Shown here in pieces: positions 7,200 to 9,275 of a stretch of DNA of 9,275 nt. The notes under the pieces are model-generated. The model was not told the origin of the DNA. It was given only the letters and a program-made list of their open reading frames with translations, and ran no database searches. Each line of letters opens with the position of its first letter. Within the stretch, counting starts at the first letter, position 1. The position numbers and the translations under genes were made by a program. This DNA is from Clostridiales bacterium. Its GTDB lineage: Bacteria; Bacillota; Sulfobacillia; UBA995; UBA9673. The stretch spans positions 1-9,275 of the forward strand of contig DPMO01000069.1 in NCBI GenBank assembly GCA_003541445.1, given 5' to 3'.

Positions 7200-7232
7200 C
7201 GGACCGGGCCGCACGCCCTGCGGCCCGGTCCG
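7200..7232. repeat. Large perfect hairpin in the rpsR-rplI gap
   Basis: A perfect 14-bp inverted repeat (arms 7200-7213 and 7219-7232) flanks a 5-nt loop. The arm read on the plus strand is CGGACCGGGCCGCA. It begins about 30 nt after the rpsR stop on the minus-strand transcript. After the second arm the transcript reads TGCTATGAGG, so there is no T-tract and a standard intrinsic terminator is doubtful. It could be a partial terminator, an RNA processing or stability element, or a Rho-independent stop without a U-tract that reduces rplI-lonC-dnaB expression relative to rpsF-ssb-rpsR. The structure is seen directly; its role is inferred. Confidence 0.6.
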
Positions 7233-7261
7233 GACGGAGGGCGGACCCGTCAGGACCTCGT

Positions 7262-7498
7262 CTAGTCCACCGTGTAAGGCAGGAGGGCTATCTGCCTGGC
7301 CCGCTTGATGGCCGTGGTCAGCTGTCTCTGATGCTTCGCGCAGTTGCCGGAGATGCGGCGGGGCAGGATCTTGCCGCGCTCGCTGATGTAACGCTTGAGG
7401 CGGCCTATGTCCTTGTAGTCGATGTACTCCACCTTGTCGACACAGAAGCTGCACACTCGCCGGCGCTGCCGCCGGCCCTTCCTGTCTCGTCTCGCCAC
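7262..7498 (-). CDS. rpsR: 30S ribosomal protein S18
   Basis: The predicted protein has 78 residues, the usual length. The basic N-terminus ([13 protein letters not shown]) precedes [19 protein letters not shown] and the very conserved [29 protein letters not shown], ending ALLPYTVD. Cys16, Cys19, Cys53 and His56 form a CxxC...CxxH set, so this is the metal-binding (C+) form of S18. S18 pairs with S6 on the 30S platform. The GTG start at 7496-7498 follows AAGGAG by 9 nt. It lies 66 nt downstream of ssb in the same operon. Confidence 0.97.
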   Translation of the reverse strand: MARRDRKGRRQRRRVCSFCVDKVEYIDYKDIGRLKRYISERGKILPRRISGNCAKHQRQLTTAIKRARQIALLPYTVD

Positions 7499-7564
7499 GG
7501 CGATGTTCTCCTTTCCGTCGGGGCTCCCTCCGGACCTCGGCAGGCCGCGGCCGGGTCCGGAGAC

Positions 7565-7972
7565 CTAGAACGGGATGTCTTCGTCCGTCCCGCCGGCCTC
7601 AAAGGAGCCCTCTCGGGACAGCTGGCCGCCGCCCAAGGCCTCACGGCCCCGGTCGGGCGAGTCGAGGAAGCGGACGTCCTGGGCCACGACCTCGGCCACC
7701 CGGCGCCGCTGTCCCTCGGACGTCTCGTAGGAGCGGATCTGAAGCCTCCCGTCCACGGCCACCAGACGCCCCTTGCCCAGATGACTGGCACAGACCTCGG
7801 CAAGCTTGCGCCAGGTCACGATGTCGATGAAGTCGGTCTCTCGTTCGCCCTTCTGGTTGACGAAAGGTCTGTCGACGGCGAGCGTGAAGGTCGCGGTAGC
7901 TACTCCGTTCGGGGTGTAGCGCAGTTCCGGGTCGCGAACGAGTCTCCCGATGAGGACGATCCGGTTGAGCAT
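7565..7972 (-). CDS. ssb: Single-stranded DNA-binding protein
   Basis: The predicted protein has 135 residues, short for SSB. The OB-fold (about 1-105) starts [20 protein letters not shown] and includes [34 protein letters not shown] with the DNA-stacking Trp54, [13 protein letters not shown] and a closing VAQDVRFLD. The disordered linker is only about 25 residues and ends in DEDIPF, the acidic tip that recruits replication and repair partners. SSB coats unwound DNA as a tetramer. The ATG at 7970-7972 follows a run of G and GGGAG. It lies between rpsF (51 nt upstream) and rpsR (66 nt downstream), the arrangement typical of many Bacillota. Confidence 0.97.
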   Translation of the reverse strand: MLNRIVLIGRLVRDPELRYTPNGVATATFTLAVDRPFVNQKGERETDFIDIVTWRKLAEVCASHLGKGRLVAVDGRLQIRSYETSEGQRRRVAEVVAQDVRFLDSPDRGREALGGGQLSREGSFEAGGTDEDIPF

Positions 7973-8023
7973 CGCTCTCCCCCCTCAGCCTACCAGGCGA
8001 CTCACACTTCAACCTTGTGCCGG

Positions 8024-8482
8024 TCACTCGCCGGGAGGACCGGCTTCGGCCCCCGACGGGAGGTCGCCGCTTCCTGCGGCGGGCGCGCTCCGGCCGTCCT
8101 CGGTGGTGTCTCCGGTCCCGCCGGAGCCGGTCCCGCCGTCCCCGGCGGCCTCTTCGGCCGAGGCCTTGGTCCTCCTCGTCTGGGGCTTCTCGAAGGGCAC
8201 CTCCCGCTTGACGATGAGGTAGCGGATGACCTCGTCGTTTATCTTGAAGAACCGCTCGAGTTCCCGGGTTGCGGACGGCTCTCCCTCGTAGTTGAGGATG
8301 ACATAGAACCCGTCGGAGAAGTGCTCGATCTCGTAGGCGAGGCGGCGCAGGCCGACCTTCTCGACGGAGAGGACGGAACCGCCGCTTCTGGTCACGACGT
8401 CGACGATGCGCTCACAGGTCTTGTCGACGCCTTCTCGGTCGAGGTCTGGCCGCAGGATGAAGACGCTCTCGTACGCGGCCAT
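8024..8482 (-). CDS. rpsF: 30S ribosomal protein S6 with C-terminal extension
   Basis: The predicted protein has 152 residues. Residues 1-96 are a complete S6 ferredoxin-like fold: MAAYESVFILRPDL, VGLRRLAYEIEHFSDGFYVILNYEG, and FFKINDEVIRYLIVKRE. S6 forms a complex with S18 and binds 16S rRNA on the 30S platform. Residues 97-152 are an extension of low complexity, rich in Gly, Ala, Ser, Thr, Asp and Glu and starting with a short basic patch (KPQTRRTK); S6 is usually about 95 residues. The open frame continues upstream to 8629, but the ATG at 8480-8482 is chosen because AGGAGGTGA lies just before it and MAAYESVFIL is the family start; a perfect TATAAT lies within the longer frame. It is the first gene after a strong promoter and a structured leader, and is followed by ssb after 51 nt. 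Confidence 0.96.
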   Translation of the reverse strand: MAAYESVFILRPDLDREGVDKTCERIVDVVTRSGGSVLSVEKVGLRRLAYEIEHFSDGFYVILNYEGEPSATRELERFFKINDEVIRYLIVKREVPFEKPQTRRTKASAEEAAGDGGTGSGGTGDTTEDGRSAPAAGSGDLPSGAEAGPPGE

Positions 8483-8588
8483 CGGGTCACCTCCTCCCTC
8501 GGACATCCCGGCCGGCCCGTCTCCTGGTCTCCAGGCCGCTGACCGGGAAGGCCCCGCAACGCGGTGCGGGGCGGGTGGTGTATGGACG
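8483..8588 (-). promoter_or_regulatory. Structured rpsF leader, candidate S6:S18 autoregulatory RNA
   Basis: About 105 nt lie between the inferred transcription start and the rpsF ATG. On the transcript the leader folds as a perfect 8-bp hairpin GCCCCGCA/TGCGGGGC with the 6-nt loop CCGCGT (8551-8572), then a CCTGG-AGA-CCAGG hairpin (8523-8535) that can sit inside an outer TCCCGG/CCGGGA pairing (8543-8548 with 8506-8511), followed by the GGAGGAGGTGA ribosome-binding site. In many bacteria the S6:S18 complex represses its own operon by binding a leader structure that displays a CCG triplet next to a helix. The CCG loop fits that idea, but I did not match the full published consensus. The hairpins are seen directly; the function is inference. 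Confidence 0.45.
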
Positions 8589-8594
8589 GGCTCA

Positions 8595-8623
8595 ATTATA
8601 ACCCGGCGGCCGGGGGAAGGCAA
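8595..8623 (-). promoter_or_regulatory. rpsF: Strong sigma-A-type promoter of the rpsF operon
   Basis: On the minus strand a TTGCCT -35 box (8623 down to 8618) and a perfect TATAAT -10 box (8600 down to 8595) are separated by exactly 17 nt. The -10 stands out as an AT-rich island in very GC-rich sequence. Transcription should start near 8588, leaving a leader of about 105 nt before rpsF. It probably drives rpsF-ssb-rpsR and, by read-through, rplI-lonC-dnaB. No terminator was seen between the DUF951 gene and this promoter, so read-through from upstream may add to it. Confidence 0.82.
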
Positions 8624-8653
8624 AGCCACGGTCTGTCCCGGCCGAGGGGATGC

Positions 8654-8896
8654 TCACGTGGCGGGAGGGGGCTGGTCCTCGAGGTCCAGCGCGTAGCGCA
8701 CGATGCGTTTGACCCTTTTTTCGAATTTGTGTCTCGGAAGCATCACCCGGCGCCCGCAGGTCGTGCATCGCAGGCCGAAGTCTATCCCGGTGCGGGTTAT
8801 CTCCCACTCCCGCCCGCCGCAGGGATGCGTCTTGCGCAGCTCCACGATGTCCCCCACGTGGTACTTGACCGAACCCGGGAACAGCGGCCTGGTCAC
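8654..8896 (-). CDS. DUF951 family small protein (YyzM-like)
   Basis: The predicted protein has 80 residues. Residues about 11-67 match the DUF951 pattern: KYHVGDIVELRKTHPCGGREWEI, a short beta segment GIDFGLRC, then CTTCGRRVMLPRHKFEKRVKRIV. Cys26 in HPCG and Cys44/Cys47 in CTTC suggest a metal-binding or nucleic-acid-binding fold, but the family has no established function. Relatives lie next to the rpsF region in many Bacillota, including B. subtilis yyzM. The N-terminal TRPLFPGSV and the C-terminal ALDLEDQPPPAT extend the usual 60-70-residue core slightly. The GTG start at 8894-8896 overlaps the stop of the upstream channel gene by 4 nt (GTGA), and GGGAGG lies just before it. It is probably translated together with the channel gene; the rpsF promoter lies immediately downstream. 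Confidence 0.9.
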   Translation of the reverse strand: MTRPLFPGSVKYHVGDIVELRKTHPCGGREWEITRTGIDFGLRCTTCGRRVMLPRHKFEKRVKRIVRYALDLEDQPPPAT

Positions 8897-9275
8897 CGGT
8901 CCTCCCCCCTGTCGCCGCCGCCGGCGTCACCGGGCGCGGACGCCCCGAAGGGCGCAGGGGGCGGGTTCTCGTCCTTGAGGTTCCCGCCGTAGATGTAGAC
9001 CCGCCGCGGGTACGGGATCTCGATACCGGCCCGGTCGAAGGACTCCTTGATGCGGAGCTTCAACTCGCGCTCAACGGCCCACTGCTCCATCGGCTTGACC
9101 TTCGCCCAGACCATTATGGACACGCCCGAGGCGCCGAGCTGGGAGACGCCGAGGACCCTGGGCCCCTCGACGACGACCTCGGACTCGGCCGCGAAACGGT
9201 CCAGGATCTCCTGCACGTGCTCTATGACCTTGCTCGTCTCCTCCTCGTAGGCGACCTCGACCTCGAAGAGGACCC
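8893..9275 (-). CDS. MscS-family mechanosensitive ion channel, C-terminal part only
   Basis: About 127 C-terminal residues are visible; the gene enters from the right edge, so the membrane helices and pore are outside the window. Reading in from the edge, VLFEVEVAYEEETSKVIEHVQEILDRF matches the MscS cytoplasmic beta-to-alpha region. It is followed by VSQLGASGVSIMVWAKVKP and the very typical end of the family, ERELKLRIKESFDRAGIEIPYPRRVYIYGG. Small-conductance channels of this family release solutes when membrane tension rises on osmotic downshift. After the conserved domain there is a hydrophilic tail of about 30 residues rich in Pro, Gly, Ala and Asp. The GTG at 9216 is an internal codon, not a start. 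The stop overlaps the DUF951 start by 4 nt. An MscS gene beside DUF951 and rpsF is a recurring Bacillota arrangement, but no functional link is known. Confidence 0.92.
   Translation of the reverse strand, partial: VLFEVEVAYEEETSKVIEHVQEILDRFAAESEVVVEGPRVLGVSQLGASGVSIMVWAKVKPMEQWAVERELKLRIKESFDRAGIEIPYPRRVYIYGGNLKDENPPPAPFGASAPGDAGGGDRGEDR

Noticed and set aside
7331..8542. A 403-residue plus-strand frame over rpsR, ssb and rpsF
   Set aside because: It is antisense to three well-known genes and has no recognisable domain.
1..9275. CRISPR arrays, insertion sequences, tRNA/rRNA genes, phage or defence genes
   Set aside because: No regularly spaced direct repeats, transposase-like proteins, tRNA cloverleaf sequences or known defence domains were seen on either strand; the content is mostly core housekeeping genes.

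Overview
The window is a GC-rich chromosomal segment from what looks like a high-GC, endospore-forming member of the Bacillota (Firmicutes). The lineage inference rests on three things seen here: the rpsF-ssb-rpsR-rplI-dnaB cluster with a DUF951 gene and an MscS-type channel just upstream, a LonC-type protease (a Lon branch known from spore formers) between rplI and dnaB, and a SleB/CwlJ-type cortex hydrolase. Genus cannot be assigned from this sequence alone. Purine-rich Shine-Dalgarno sites and GTG starts are common.

Layout, left to right. The 3' end of groEL (+) runs in from the left edge and stops at a strong palindromic terminator that faces a convergent DUF362/4Fe-4S ferredoxin gene (-). 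That gene is divergent from a SleB-type hydrolase gene (+), which has its own promoter-like sequence. The hydrolase gene overlaps tail to tail by 11 bp with a small DUF6504-like gene (-). From about 3110 to the right edge everything is on the minus strand. In transcription order it reads: mscS-family channel (partial, enters from the right edge), DUF951 protein, strong promoter plus structured leader, rpsF, ssb, rpsR, a large intercistronic hairpin, rplI, lonC, dnaB. mscS/DUF951 and lonC/dnaB each overlap by 4 nt (GTGA), which suggests translational coupling.

How the genes fit together. The minus-strand cluster joins ribosomal proteins S6, S18 and L9 with two replication proteins (SSB and the replicative helicase DnaB) and an AAA+ protease. 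Its main promoter is a perfect TATAAT with a TTGCCT -35 box. The roughly 105-nt leader before rpsF contains a perfect hairpin with CCG in its loop, a candidate site for S6:S18 autoregulation. The left part holds a chaperonin and a few single genes with no obvious joint pathway, although the SleB-type hydrolase agrees with a sporulating lifestyle.

I do not see a mobile element, CRISPR array, tRNA or rRNA, or an obviously new multi-gene system. The points most worth a second look are a roughly 40-residue insertion in DnaB between its H4 motif and its KQRNGP motif, a low-complexity acidic tail on S6, the rpsF leader structure, the rpsR-rplI hairpin, and a GroEL tail without Gly-Gly-Met repeats. 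No gene-free stretch exceeds 300 bases; the longest gaps are 175 nt (7087-7261) and 171 nt (8483-8653).
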